Part shown: positions 42,503 through 51,658 of the stretch, piece after piece | How the letters are laid out: every line of letters starts with the position of its first letter | Numbering within the stretch: the first letter of the stretch is position 1 | From: Pseudarthrobacter sulfonivorans | Lineage (GTDB): Bacteria; Actinomycetota; Actinomycetes; Actinomycetales; Micrococcaceae | DNA length: 64,000 nt | Assembly (NCBI RefSeq): GCF_014712225.1 | Contig: NZ_JACXBW010000014.1 | Location: 62,001-126,000 of the forward strand | Reading direction: 5' to 3' | The notes under the pieces: model-generated | Told to the model about the DNA's origin: nothing | What the model saw: only the letters and a program-made list of their open reading frames with translations | Database searches by the model: none | Translations under genes and position numbers: made by a program

Positions 42503-43822
42503 ATGGAACAGGACAAGCCGCAAGCGCGGATTCTCGGACGCAGGAATTTTGTCATGGGGATCGGGGCGGCCTCCCTCGCGGCCGGGACCGCCGGCGCCGT
42601 ACTCAGCGGCACTGGACAGGCCAGCCGGACAGATGGGGTAGCGGAAAAGGCAGCCTCGGCGCCTGCCATGACGGACCTGCCCCGCATCGCCTGGGAAGGC
42701 GGGCCCGAGTACTGGCGACGATTCGGCAAGGCGGCAGCTGCTGGCTGGACCGATCCTGCGTTCTTTCCGGTAGGGGTCTTCTTCGGCAGACCCGCACACG
42801 CCAAACACCTCAAATCACTGGGAATCAATGTTTTCCAGGCCGTGGAGCACAACGACCCCCTTTCCGTCGCCACCGCCGAAGGCATGTTCTGCATCCCCCA
42901 GGACGAATTCACCGCCGCTGAGATCGGCGAGGATCCTCTGGCGGTCGGGCTCCTTGCCTACGATGAATGCGACATGGGCCTGGGCTGCGGGGGCGCGACC
43001 ACGCAGGAAAGCCTGGCCAACATGCGTGCCCAGGTGGACAGGCTCAGATCCCGCAACGACGGGAGGTTCATCAATGCCAACTACTCCAAGGGCGTTCTTG
43101 AAACGTTTTGGGCCCGTGGCACGATGGGTGATTTCATGTCCGTGGTGGATGCGGCAAGTGTTGACAATTATGCGTATACCTCACCGCATACCGGTGTTGC
43201 TGTTGTGGCATCGGCGCATTGGCCGTTAGGGGTTCCTGTGGCACGCTCGGCAACCTACGGCTGGCTGGTTGACCGGATGCGGGCGTTTCAGGCGTCTCCG
43301 GGAGTCCAACCCAACTGGATGCTGGTGGAAACGGCCATGCCCTACCTCACTGAAGCGGGCGCCTCGACCATACTGCCGGACCAGATCGAAGGTGCCTGCT
43401 GGTCCGCCATCATCCATGAAGCGCGCGGCATTGTGTTTTTCCAGCACAACAACGACGGCATCAATGGGAACTATTCCCTGGTTGAGTCCCCCCTGCCCCG
43501 CCAGGAGCTCATCCGAACCGCCATCTCCCGCATTCGCGCGATGGCCCCCGTGCTCAACACCCAGTCCTACGAGTGGGACTTCGGTGCGGATTCAGACACC
43601 ATGCTGAAGGCGCACGACGGCGCAGCGTATGTCTTCGCCTCCCTCGCCCTCGGAACGGAACCCGGCTCACGGACCTTCACGCTGCCGGCGTCGTTCGCGG
43701 CCACGGCTGTTGAAGTGGTGGGCGAACAAAGAAGCATCCCCATCAGCAACTCCACCTTCACCGACGTCTTTCCTTTCGAATACACCCATCACATCTACCG
43801 GATTCCAGTCGCCCTGGGTTGA
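42503..43822 (+). CDS. Tat-exported protein, possible glycoside hydrolase
   Basis: A 439-residue secreted protein. The signal has a twin-arginine motif (LGRRNFVMG, about residues 11-19) with an Ala/Gly-rich hydrophobic core. The mature part resembles a TIM-barrel glycosidase: FFPVGVFFGRP, LLAYDECDMG, NYSKGVLETFW and VDNYAYTSPHT contain evenly spaced acidic and aromatic residues. A small beta domain at the C-terminus fits such enzymes. No family is recognised for certain. Its place at the end of the plus arm suggests that it trims the polysaccharide. ATG 42503 has AAGGGG 7 nt upstream. Confidence 0.6.
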   Translation: MEQDKPQARILGRRNFVMGIGAASLAAGTAGAVLSGTGQASRTDGVAEKAASAPAMTDLPRIAWEGGPEYWRRFGKAAAAGWTDPAFFPVGVFFGRPAHAKHLKSLGINVFQAVEHNDPLSVATAEGMFCIPQDEFTAAEIGEDPLAVGLLAYDECDMGLGCGGATTQESLANMRAQVDRLRSRNDGRFINANYSKGVLETFWARGTMGDFMSVVDAASVDNYAYTSPHTGVAVVASAHWPLGVPVARSATYGWLVDRMRAFQASPGVQPNWMLVETAMPYLTEAGASTILPDQIEGACWSAIIHEARGIVFFQHNNDGINGNYSLVESPLPRQELIRTAISRIRAMAPVLNTQSYEWDFGADSDTMLKAHDGAAYVFASLALGTEPGSRTFTLPASFAATAVEVVGEQRSIPISNSTFTDVFPFEYTHHIYRIPVALG

Positions 43823-43886
43823 GGCGTTGCCTGGTGGTGGTGGTGCTGGTGCGCCATTCAGGAAGTGCACCGGCGCGAGGACCCTG

Positions 43887-44768
43887 TCAGGCGGGTGCCT
43901 GGAAGGCGTTGAGAACTGACCGGCGGGTTGTCAGGTCGGTTCCGGACTTTGCCGAGACCATGATCGCAAGGTCCTCGGGGGAGACGGCGTCCAGCATGGA
44001 TCGCAGGGACTGCTCATCCAGCGGGATCTCGTCCGAATGATTGACGCATCGCATCCTTGCGGTGGTGTCCACAGGCGATTCCGCACCGAGTACTTCCCTG
44101 ACGTAGACGCCGTAGAGAATCATCTCCGAGAAATGGAGTTCCCGGCCCACCGCCGTCTGCCAGCGTAGTCCTGTCACGGACTCCACGCGGGCCAGCATGT
44201 CCCGGACGATTGCGGGCGACCACGCGCAGGGCCAGCAGATGTAGTCGGGCAGCAGGCCTGCTGTTAGAGGCGGCAGCCCAAGCATGCGCCTTGCTGCGTG
44301 ATGCCACACTCGGTGGCGGGGCAACGTGGCATCCACCCCATCCGGAAGTTCGAACAGCTGCAGAACACCGTTCGGAGCAAACGATGCGGCCGTCAGAGAC
44401 CGGATGAGGAGAACATCGGAGTCCAGGAGCAGAACCACATCAGTAGGCATCGCTGCGGCCGCCGCGAGTTTGACGATCTGTTGCGCAACCCAACCGCGCA
44501 CCGGCGGGAATGGTCTGCGGGCGTTAACCCACATGTTCATCGCGGGGACCTTCACCATGCTCCGCGGCAGGAAGTCACCTACGTCGCGGATCTTTGTCCT
44601 GGCCCCGGCAAGGTCCGCGAAGTGAGTACGGTCAGCCGCCGGGACAATGATGAACTGATCGACATCGGGAGCCGTGAAGTTGAGCACGGAGGTCTGAAGA
44701 TCCCGGCACAATTCCAGATCGGGCAGGTAGCTCGGGGTGACAATGGAAAGCGTCTGCACAGCAGTCAT
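43887..44768 (-). CDS. DUF6492-type putative glycosyltransferase
   Basis: A 293-residue protein. The start LSIVTPSYLPDLELCRDLQ is a GT-A-like beta-alpha opening and VVLLLDSDVLLIRSL has a DxD motif (Asp-Ser-Asp) for a metal-bound nucleotide sugar. This matches the DUF6492 family found in polysaccharide loci. It is the last gene of the minus arm, 13 bp after the GT4 gene, and converges with the Tat-exported protein gene. Confidence 0.68.
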   Translation of the reverse strand: MTAVQTLSIVTPSYLPDLELCRDLQTSVLNFTAPDVDQFIIVPAADRTHFADLAGARTKIRDVGDFLPRSMVKVPAMNMWVNARRPFPPVRGWVAQQIVKLAAAAAMPTDVVLLLDSDVLLIRSLTAASFAPNGVLQLFELPDGVDATLPRHRVWHHAARRMLGLPPLTAGLLPDYICWPCAWSPAIVRDMLARVESVTGLRWQTAVGRELHFSEMILYGVYVREVLGAESPVDTTARMRCVNHSDEIPLDEQSLRSMLDAVSPEDLAIMVSAKSGTDLTTRRSVLNAFQAPA

Positions 44769-44781
44769 GGCAGCTGTCCTT

Positions 44782-45984
44782 TCAGGCGTCAGCCTGGCTG
44801 GTAGCCCGGGAGGGGGTGGCCAGCCTCAGGAATTCACGGGCCCTGGAGTCCCACGTATGGTTGGCGGCAAAGGCGCGGCGATCGAGTTCCCCTGCACCGT
44901 CGGTCCGGTTCCGGAGTACCTCGACCACAGCCTGCGCGAAGTCCTGCGGGCTGCGGCCGACGGTTACGTGACGGGTCCGGAGCCAACGGACAGCCGGACT
45001 GTCGGTTGCCACCACGCCGAGTCCCGCCGCCAGGTATTCCAGCGTTTTCAGCGGAAAACTTGCACGGTTGAAAGTCGAATCCGTGTAGGGAGTGAGACCT
45101 GCGCCCAGGGTTGCGAGTTGCCCTGGAAGTTCTTTCGGGTCCAGCGGACCCTGCCACTCCACCGAGTCCATTTCCAGGAAGGCGTCCAAGCGGCGCCCAA
45201 AGCCAGGATCGCGGTCGGTACGCGGTCCGATGACCCGGACCTGCACGCCAGCGGCTACAACAGCCTCCAACACGTCCAGATCCAATCTTTCGTTCAGTTG
45301 CCCCACAAGTCCGGCCACGTTGTCCCGCACTGGCGGGTCGCCAGCTGCCGGCTGCGGGCACCCGTTCGGGAGTACCACGAACTCGGGGGTACCGACCGGC
45401 TGGTGTGGTTGCCTCGAAGGAAGCATCGTTTGAAGATGTTCCACGAGCGAACGGGAGACGGCGGCCACGACGTGGCTGCGCTCCACGTTGAATGCCATGG
45501 CGCGTTTCATGGCCCGCCTCGACAACCCCATCAGGCCCGACCCTGCCAGCCAATCATCCGTGACATAGAAGATCCGGCGGCCCGGGACCCGGGCAGGAAA
45601 CCTCGCCTGTGGGAAGGCCAGCACGACGGCCTCCGGGAGCCAGCCGACAGAGGCAAGTGCGGAGATGACAGCCCGATTGAGGCACACGGCAGTAATGGAG
45701 CGGATCCCCGGCCTAGTGACACCCGGCGGAGCGAGGACGCGGAGGCGGAGGACGGAGCCGGTAACCCACTCCGTGGCTGCCACGTTGCCCGCGCCCGTGA
45801 GTGTTCTTCGCGCGGCATCGAATATCTGTGCCGGCGAGGCGGCCACGGGAGGGTCAACCCACAGGACTTGCCGGTACTGCGACACCGCCTCGACAAGGCG
45901 CCGGTCGGTTCCGGCGACACCGTCCCAGCCCGTTCCAGCAATCCACACCAGTGGAGCCTGTGTGGACCCCGGCACGCCCGTCAC
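44782..45984 (-). CDS. Glycosyltransferase family 4 protein
   Basis: A 400-residue GT-B-fold enzyme. The C-terminal half has the donor-binding pattern NRASFPLKTLEYLAAGLGVVATDSPAV, where the conserved acidic residue in KTLEYLAAG contacts the sugar nucleotide. The N-terminal half has VPGRRIFYVTDDWLAG. The GTG start overlaps the stop of the preceding GT4 gene by 4 nt. Donor and acceptor are unknown. Confidence 0.85.
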   Translation of the reverse strand: MTGVPGSTQAPLVWIAGTGWDGVAGTDRRLVEAVSQYRQVLWVDPPVAASPAQIFDAARRTLTGAGNVAATEWVTGSVLRLRVLAPPGVTRPGIRSITAVCLNRAVISALASVGWLPEAVVLAFPQARFPARVPGRRIFYVTDDWLAGSGLMGLSRRAMKRAMAFNVERSHVVAAVSRSLVEHLQTMLPSRQPHQPVGTPEFVVLPNGCPQPAAGDPPVRDNVAGLVGQLNERLDLDVLEAVVAAGVQVRVIGPRTDRDPGFGRRLDAFLEMDSVEWQGPLDPKELPGQLATLGAGLTPYTDSTFNRASFPLKTLEYLAAGLGVVATDSPAVRWLRTRHVTVGRSPQDFAQAVVEVLRNRTDGAGELDRRAFAANHTWDSRAREFLRLATPSRATSQADA

Positions 45985-47243
45985 CGGGCACTCCGGACAA
46001 ACTGGGAGTGGATGGCCGCCACGGGCTTGGCATTGAAGTCTTCAGCAGACTCCCGGCCGGTCCAGCGAGCGAGCATCCGCCGGCTCTCATAGTTGGCGAA
46101 GCTGGCCGCTGCGCGGCAGTCGGAAGCCAGGGTTGAGGCCGGGTTTCCCCCCTTATGGAGTGCCCGTACATAGATGTCCAGTTGCGTGTCTGCTGCCCGT
46201 TCAAGGGTGAAACGATCCCTCGCGAGCGACAGGCTGAAGTTGCTGAGTTCTGCACGCAGGCTGCGTTCCGGCAGGAGTTCCGCGAGGATACCTGTCAGGT
46301 GTGCCGCTCCGGCCGGGGCGTCCGTGCCGACACCGTACCAGCCCTGCCACAGGAACTGATCAACCGAGTCGGGAGTCAGAAGCTCCCAGAATCCTTCTTC
46401 GCCCTGGACCACCAGGGGCTTGGCGAATGCCATGGCCCGGAGGGCCGATCCGCCCATTCCGAGACAGACGTCGGCGACGTCGTACGCTGCCCGCGGGTCC
46501 TGGAGTTCGCCTGTCAGGACAACAACTGAGCGGCCATGGACCCTGTTGGTTTCGGCCGCACAGGCCGCAACTTCATCGTGCGCCGGGCCGTCGCCAGCGA
46601 TCAGAAGTTGCACATCCTGAGTGCCGGAAAGGGCTGATACCGCCTCTATCGCTGCAAGGATTCCCTCAAGCTTGAGCTGGCGCGCCAGTCGTGACACTAC
46701 TGCCACGATTTGTGCTTCGGGACGAAGGCCCCACCGCTCCCGGAAACCGGCCTGGTCGAGGCTGAGCCCCGGCCGGTTGCTGGCGACGTCAACGGGTGGC
46801 TCCAACAGCGTGACGGAGTCTCTCCCGAACGCCTCCTCGGCTGCCGCTATCTGCCCCGTGCCTACGGCAACCGGCATGTGGGCCGGGATGAAGGGTGCGA
46901 CCGCCATTGACATGACGGTGGAAACCGCGGCTGTTCCCGGCATCTGGTGGGCCGCAAGGTAGCACTCCAAAGACGGTGGCCACTCGTAGCCGTGCACGAC
47001 GTCGATGCCGCGCTCCCGCACGAGGCGCCGCAGCGCCCGTATCGCGGCAGGAGAGGGGCGGCGGCGGATTCCAGGGCACTCCACGAACTCCAGTCCAAGC
47101 CTGTCGATGTGTTCAACAAGAGGACCCGGCCGGCCGAAGACCACCACTTCGTGTCCGCGTTGCTGAATGGCTCCGGCGATTTCGATGGCGTTCAGCTGGC
47201 TGCCTCCCATCTTCAGGTCGTGGGGGTAGACAAGTATTTTCAC
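45981..47243 (-). CDS. Glycosyltransferase family 4 protein
   Basis: A 420-residue GT-B glycosyltransferase starting with KILVYPHDLKMGGSQLNAIE, the GGxxxN acceptor-side motif of GT4. VVSRLARQLKLEGILAAIEAV and RAMAFAKPLVVQGEEGFWEL belong to the donor domain. The start is GTG at 47243, which overlaps the TGA of the flippase gene (GTGA). A longer open frame upstream is only a shadow of the flippase gene. Confidence 0.87.
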   Translation of the reverse strand: MKILVYPHDLKMGGSQLNAIEIAGAIQQRGHEVVVFGRPGPLVEHIDRLGLEFVECPGIRRRPSPAAIRALRRLVRERGIDVVHGYEWPPSLECYLAAHQMPGTAAVSTVMSMAVAPFIPAHMPVAVGTGQIAAAEEAFGRDSVTLLEPPVDVASNRPGLSLDQAGFRERWGLRPEAQIVAVVSRLARQLKLEGILAAIEAVSALSGTQDVQLLIAGDGPAHDEVAACAAETNRVHGRSVVVLTGELQDPRAAYDVADVCLGMGGSALRAMAFAKPLVVQGEEGFWELLTPDSVDQFLWQGWYGVGTDAPAGAAHLTGILAELLPERSLRAELSNFSLSLARDRFTLERAADTQLDIYVRALHKGGNPASTLASDCRAAASFANYESRRMLARWTGRESAEDFNAKPVAAIHSQFVRSAR

Positions 47244-48703
47244 GGAACAAGCTCCACTTCGGTTGTAGCGGCTGGGGCGCCAAGGGCGCGGAGTGCCTTG
47301 AGTGCGTCGCGCCGCAGCCACAGCAGACCTGACGTGACCACGACGGCGGTGCTGCCCCCTGCGACCAGGGCCCAGAACGGAACCGCAATCCAGTGCGCAA
47401 AGCCAAGGGACAGTGCACCGACGGGAAGGGCCGCCAGAAGCGGGAGCCAGGTGGCGCGCGCGAAAACTTCGAAACTGACGCCGTTCCGGTGAAGCCGGCG
47501 CAGGTAGCAGGGAAGGACGACGAGGCCCGTGACCAGCGCCTGTGCCGCCGCGAGGCCGGCCAGCCCGAACAGGAGCGCCCCGGAGATGAGCGCGGGAATC
47601 AGAACCACGAGGCTCCCGGCCTGGATCATGAAGACCGTGCCGGACCTTCCGAGGACCACAAGGAAGTCGTACGCGAGGTCGCAGATGATCTTTACAAAGG
47701 CGGCTACTACCAGCCAGGACAGCACGGCGGCCGCGGGAAGCCAGGCAGTCCCGTAGATCAGGTTGATCAGTGGTTCGGAGCTGGCGGCAAGGAAGATCAT
47801 GGGCGGCAGTGCCGCACAAAGGAGGACCGAGTAGATGGCGCCCAGTGTGCCGTTGAGTCCTGACGGGTCGTGCTGGAGTGCAGAGAACGCTGCTGGTGCC
47901 ACCCGGCGCAACGGCTGCGCCAGGATGCTCACCGGCCAACTGGAGAGGTTGAAGGCCAGCACGTAGAAACCCAGGCCGGTTGTTCCGAGCAGGATTCCCG
48001 CGGTTAGCTGGTCAGCGTAACCGATGGCGAAGAAGATGGTGCTGGTGCCGGCCAGCGGCAGGCCGAACCTCAGGAGCGGCATCAGGTAGTCCCGGTCCAA
48101 TCCGAACCGGTACGGTAGGGGCGATGCCCGCAAAAACATGACCGCTGCCACCAGGCCGCCGGCAATCCGGCCAACGGCCAGCGCCATGGCCCCGACTCCG
48201 GCAAAGGCCAGAGCCAGCGAAACTGCCGCGCCAACCCACACATTGACTTGGTCGATGCCCATCCTCGTCTTCTCGCGGAAGTTGCGCTGAAGCAGGGCTG
48301 CCGGCGACGCGACTACGCCGTTGATGAAGACACTGATAATCAGGATGCGGATGACGTCGGTGGCCTCGGGGTCCCCCACGGCGGCGGTGAACACCGGCGC
48401 CGCCAGTACCGCCGCCCCGCAGAAAACGGCGCTCCCAACGACGGAGATGGTGTTGACTGTGGGAACGATCTTTGCCGGATTCCCCGGCCATCTGACAATG
48501 GCGAGGGACACGCCCAACTCATTGAAGCTCAGTACTGCCATGAGGGCCACGAGAGCCACCGCGAACGTGCCGAAAGACTCAGGCCCCAGGACGCGCGCCA
48601 GAACGATGCCGATGCCCAGGGTGCCCACGCGGGACAGCACTGTATTCAGTACGCTCCAGCCGAAGGCTCCCGAAGCCCCCTGGCGCCGCTGAGTATCAGT
48701 CAT
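47240..48703 (-). CDS. Polysaccharide flippase (Wzx-like, MOP superfamily)
   Basis: A 487-residue protein with about 12-14 hydrophobic segments. The opening GAFGWSVLNTVLSRVGTLGIGIVLARVLGPESFGTFAV is typical of oligosaccharide flippases that move lipid-linked repeat units across the membrane. An ATGA overlap joins it to the aminotransferase gene before it and a GTGA overlap to the glycosyltransferase after it. Confidence 0.88.
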   Translation of the reverse strand: MTDTQRRQGASGAFGWSVLNTVLSRVGTLGIGIVLARVLGPESFGTFAVALVALMAVLSFNELGVSLAIVRWPGNPAKIVPTVNTISVVGSAVFCGAAVLAAPVFTAAVGDPEATDVIRILIISVFINGVVASPAALLQRNFREKTRMGIDQVNVWVGAAVSLALAFAGVGAMALAVGRIAGGLVAAVMFLRASPLPYRFGLDRDYLMPLLRFGLPLAGTSTIFFAIGYADQLTAGILLGTTGLGFYVLAFNLSSWPVSILAQPLRRVAPAAFSALQHDPSGLNGTLGAIYSVLLCAALPPMIFLAASSEPLINLIYGTAWLPAAAVLSWLVVAAFVKIICDLAYDFLVVLGRSGTVFMIQAGSLVVLIPALISGALLFGLAGLAAAQALVTGLVVLPCYLRRLHRNGVSFEVFARATWLPLLAALPVGALSLGFAHWIAVPFWALVAGGSTAVVVTSGLLWLRRDALKALRALGAPAATTEVELVP

Positions 48704-49839
48704 CGCCGGCTCATCGCCGTGCTCAGGGCCCCCGCGACGCGTTCCTGTTGCGCGGCCGTGATGTGCGGAAACAGGGGAAGGGAAAGGATGCGGCCCGCGG
48801 CTTCCTCCGTAACAGGGAACGACCCTTCACGCATTCCCGGGCCGGCGTACGCGCCACTGAGGTGCACCGGCACAGGATAGTGGACCCCGGCCTGGATTCC
48901 CGCGGCCTGAAGGGCGGCGAGCACGGCATCCCGGTCAGGAACACGAACAACATACAGGTGCCAGACATCCACGTTGCCGGGAGCTTCGCGGGGGAGTTCC
49001 ACGCCCGGCACGTCAGCGAGCAGATGGCTGTACCGTTCAGCAGCGGCGCGCCGCATCAGGTTCCAGGTCTGAAGTTTTGCGAGTTTCGCGCGAAGGACGA
49101 CCGCCTGGACGGCGTCCAGGCGGGAGTTGAACCCGACGACGTCGTGCTCGTACTTGCGCAAGCTCCCGTGGGAGCTGAGCGTCCGCACCCGGGTGGCCAC
49201 GGCGCTGTCATCCGTCACCACCGCACCGGCGTCGCCAGCGGCCCCCAGGTTCTTCCCGGGGTAGAAACTGGTTCCCGCCGCCAGGCCCAGAGTTCCCGCC
49301 GAACGGCCGAACCGTGTGGCACCTTGCGACTGCGCGGCGTCTTCGACGATCACGGCTGCGCTGGCCGACGCAATGGGAATGAGCCGCTCCACGAAGGCCG
49401 TCTGGCCGAAAAGATGCACCGGCACAATGGCCCGCGTACGCGCCGAGACGGCGGCGGCCACGGCCTCCGGGTCAATCAGCAAATAGTCAGGATCGACGTC
49501 AACCGGCACCGGGACGGCTCCGATTCGGCTCGCCGCCTCGGCTGTGGCGATGAAAGTATTTGCCGGAATGATGACCTCGTCGCCGGCCCCGACGCCAGCC
49601 GCCCGCAGCGCCAGCTCCAGCGCATCGGTTCCATTGGCCACGCCCACACAGTGGCGGGAGCCCAGGAAGTTGGCATATGCCGTCTCAAACTCTGCCACGG
49701 CCGGCCCGCCGATGAAGGCGGCGTGGCGGAAGACCTCCGTGAGCTCTTCCATAATTTCCGCGTTCACGTCGGCCTGCTGGGCCATCAAGTCCACCAAGGG
49801 GATGGAAGTTTCCGCTCGGACCGTCCGTCCCGGGTTCAT
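48700..49839 (-). CDS. DegT/DnrJ/EryC1 sugar aminotransferase (WbpE/FdtB-like)
   Basis: A 379-residue PLP enzyme. IPLVDLMAQQADVNAEIMEEL begins the family fold, VANGTDALELALRA holds the PLP phosphate, VEDAAQSQGA follows, and the catalytic lysine is in SFYPGKNLGAAGDAG. The PGKNLGA pattern is typical of enzymes that aminate the 3-keto position of NDP-sugars (WbpE, FdtB, QdtB). The ATG overlaps the stop of the acyltransferase gene. Confidence 0.87.
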   Translation of the reverse strand: MNPGRTVRAETSIPLVDLMAQQADVNAEIMEELTEVFRHAAFIGGPAVAEFETAYANFLGSRHCVGVANGTDALELALRAAGVGAGDEVIIPANTFIATAEAASRIGAVPVPVDVDPDYLLIDPEAVAAAVSARTRAIVPVHLFGQTAFVERLIPIASASAAVIVEDAAQSQGATRFGRSAGTLGLAAGTSFYPGKNLGAAGDAGAVVTDDSAVATRVRTLSSHGSLRKYEHDVVGFNSRLDAVQAVVLRAKLAKLQTWNLMRRAAAERYSHLLADVPGVELPREAPGNVDVWHLYVVRVPDRDAVLAALQAAGIQAGVHYPVPVHLSGAYAGPGMREGSFPVTEEAAGRILSLPLFPHITAAQQERVAGALSTAMSRR

Positions 49840-50495
49840 TGTCCGCTCCCGATGGAGAAAGCCTCCCGTTGGATTGCGTGGGCCGGGACACCCACCCACG
49901 TCTCGCCGTCCGGCACATTGCTGAGCACCGCAGCGCCCATCCCCACGGTGGCGTAGGCTCCGACCGACGTCCGTTCCCGGACGCTGGAATTCATCCCCAC
50001 GTAAGCCGCACGGCCAATGCGGACGCCGCCGCCCAGGGACGCTCCGGCGGCGAAGGTCGCGAAGTCCGCCACGTCGTCGTCGTGCGTGAACGTCACCGAC
50101 GGCATGGCCACCACGTGCGAGCCCAGGGTGACGGAGGCTGTCAGCGTGACGTTGCGCAGCAGGATGCTGCCCCGGCCGATCCGGCACCCCTCCGGGTACT
50201 GCACGGACGGGTCGATCGCGGTGGCGTACCGGGCCTCATGCAGCCCCATGGCGCTGAGCCTGTCCACCACCATTTCCCGCGACTTTCCGGAGCCCAGACA
50301 CACCAGGACAAAGGCGTGCGTGTATCTGGCCGCGTCGTCGATGGTTCCCAGGACCGGCGCCCCGTCGACGGTGACGCCTGCCATCTCCTTGTCGTCATCA
50401 AGCAGGCCTACGACATCGTATTGACCGCTGCTGCGGACCATGGCCAAAACTTCACGAGCCAGGCCACTGGCGGCGACCAGAATCAGCTCACTCAC
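49836..50495 (-). CDS. Sugar O/N-acyltransferase of the NeuD/PglD family
   Basis: A 219-residue protein with an N-terminal Rossmann-like PglD domain (LILVAASGLAREVLAMVRSS, VVGLLDDD). A C-terminal left-handed beta-helix of hexapeptide repeats follows (IGRGSILLRNVTLTASVTLGSH, IGRAAYVGMNSSV). Such enzymes acetylate amino-sugar nucleotides or sialic-acid precursors. Its place between two aminotransferases suggests N-acetylation of their product. The GTG start overlaps the upstream stop. Confidence 0.85.
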   Translation of the reverse strand: MSELILVAASGLAREVLAMVRSSGQYDVVGLLDDDKEMAGVTVDGAPVLGTIDDAARYTHAFVLVCLGSGKSREMVVDRLSAMGLHEARYATAIDPSVQYPEGCRIGRGSILLRNVTLTASVTLGSHVVAMPSVTFTHDDDVADFATFAAGASLGGGVRIGRAAYVGMNSSVRERTSVGAYATVGMGAAVLSNVPDGETWVGVPAHAIQREAFSIGSGQ

Positions 50496-51658
50496 GGGCC
50501 TACTCCCTTTGCGGCGGCTTGGATCGTGTTGATGATCCGGTTCATACTGACGGTGTCCAACTCGTGGAATACGGGCAGGATGAGTGTCCGGTCCGTCATT
50601 CGCTCAGTGTGCCGCAGCCCCGCGTTGCCGTTGTCGCGTCCGCGGTACGCGGGCTGGCGGTGCGCGGCCATGATGCCACGCCTGGCCGAAATGCCGGCAT
50701 CCGCGAGGCGGGACAACAGGCCGTCGCGGCTGGTTGCAAAAGCGGGCAGCACCTCAACCCAGCAGGACTGGAAATTAGTGGTGCCGTAGGGGGGATCAGA
50801 CACGAACCGCAGGCCCTTGACCCCCGCCAGCCCGGCAACATACGCCGCCGCTATTTCCCGGCGCCGCTCCACTATCCGGGCAAGCCGGCGCAGCTGCACC
50901 ATCCCGACGGCGGCCTGCAGGTCGGTCATCCGGTAGTTGAAGCCGACCTCGAGATAGACCTCCGGCGGCGCCAGCAATGAACCGTGCCGGTCAGTCGCGG
51001 AGACACTCATTGAATGTTCCCGGAGCGTCCGGGCACGCGCAGCCCAGTCAGCACGCTGCGTGGTGAGCATCCCGCCTTCCCCGGTGGTGAGAATTTTGCG
51101 CGGATGGAACGACCAGACGGTCACGTCTGCCCCGGTGCCTACCGGCCGGCCCTTATATTGGGACCCCACGCCGCAGGCGGCGTCCTCGATAATCGTGATC
51201 TCGTGCCGGTCGCAGAGTTCGCGGATGGGATCCAGGTCTACCGGCACGCCGCCCTGGTCAACGACGATGACGGCGCGCGTGTCCAGCGTCAGCGCCGCGT
51301 GGATGGTCTCTGCAGTCACGTTGCCAGTGGCAGGGTCGACGTCGCAGAAGACGGGACGGGCCCCCACATACGTCACCGCGTTGGCAGTGGCAATGAACGA
51401 CAGCGAAGGCACCACCACGTCATCTCCCGGACCGATGCCGGCAACCACCAGGGCGAGATGCAGAGCCGTGGTGCAGCTGGAGGTCGCGACGGCGTGCTGG
51501 ACTTCCTGCGAGGCAGCGAAGGCGGTCTCAAATTCCTTGACCTTGGGCCCCTGCGCCACCCAGCCGGAGGCAACCACCTCCGCCAGTGCCTGGGCTTCTT
51601 CGTCACCGAGCCACGGCTTCATGACGTTGATCCGGGCAACGGTTGTTTCTGCAGTCAT
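50492..51658 (-). CDS. DegT/DnrJ/EryC1 sugar aminotransferase (PglE/ArnB-like)
   Basis: A 388-residue PLP enzyme. The catalytic lysine is in SFHPRKILTTGEGGM, a form usual for 4-keto-sugar aminotransferases such as PglE, PseC or ArnB. IEDAACGVGSQYKG precedes it and VGFNYRMTDLQAAVGMVQLRRL follows. The PglD-like acyltransferase gene overlaps its 3' end. The true start is ATG at 51658 (MTAETTVARINVMKPWLGDEE). Confidence 0.88.
   Translation of the reverse strand: MTAETTVARINVMKPWLGDEEAQALAEVVASGWVAQGPKVKEFETAFAASQEVQHAVATSSCTTALHLALVVAGIGPGDDVVVPSLSFIATANAVTYVGARPVFCDVDPATGNVTAETIHAALTLDTRAVIVVDQGGVPVDLDPIRELCDRHEITIIEDAACGVGSQYKGRPVGTGADVTVWSFHPRKILTTGEGGMLTTQRADWAARARTLREHSMSVSATDRHGSLLAPPEVYLEVGFNYRMTDLQAAVGMVQLRRLARIVERRREIAAAYVAGLAGVKGLRFVSDPPYGTTNFQSCWVEVLPAFATSRDGLLSRLADAGISARRGIMAAHRQPAYRGRDNGNAGLRHTERMTDRTLILPVFHELDTVSMNRIINTIQAAAKGVGP

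Noticed and set aside
47244..47939. N-terminal extension of the GT4 gene to 652 codons
   Set aside because: The extra 232 codons overlap the flippase gene out of frame; the GT4 fold begins at the GTG at 47243.
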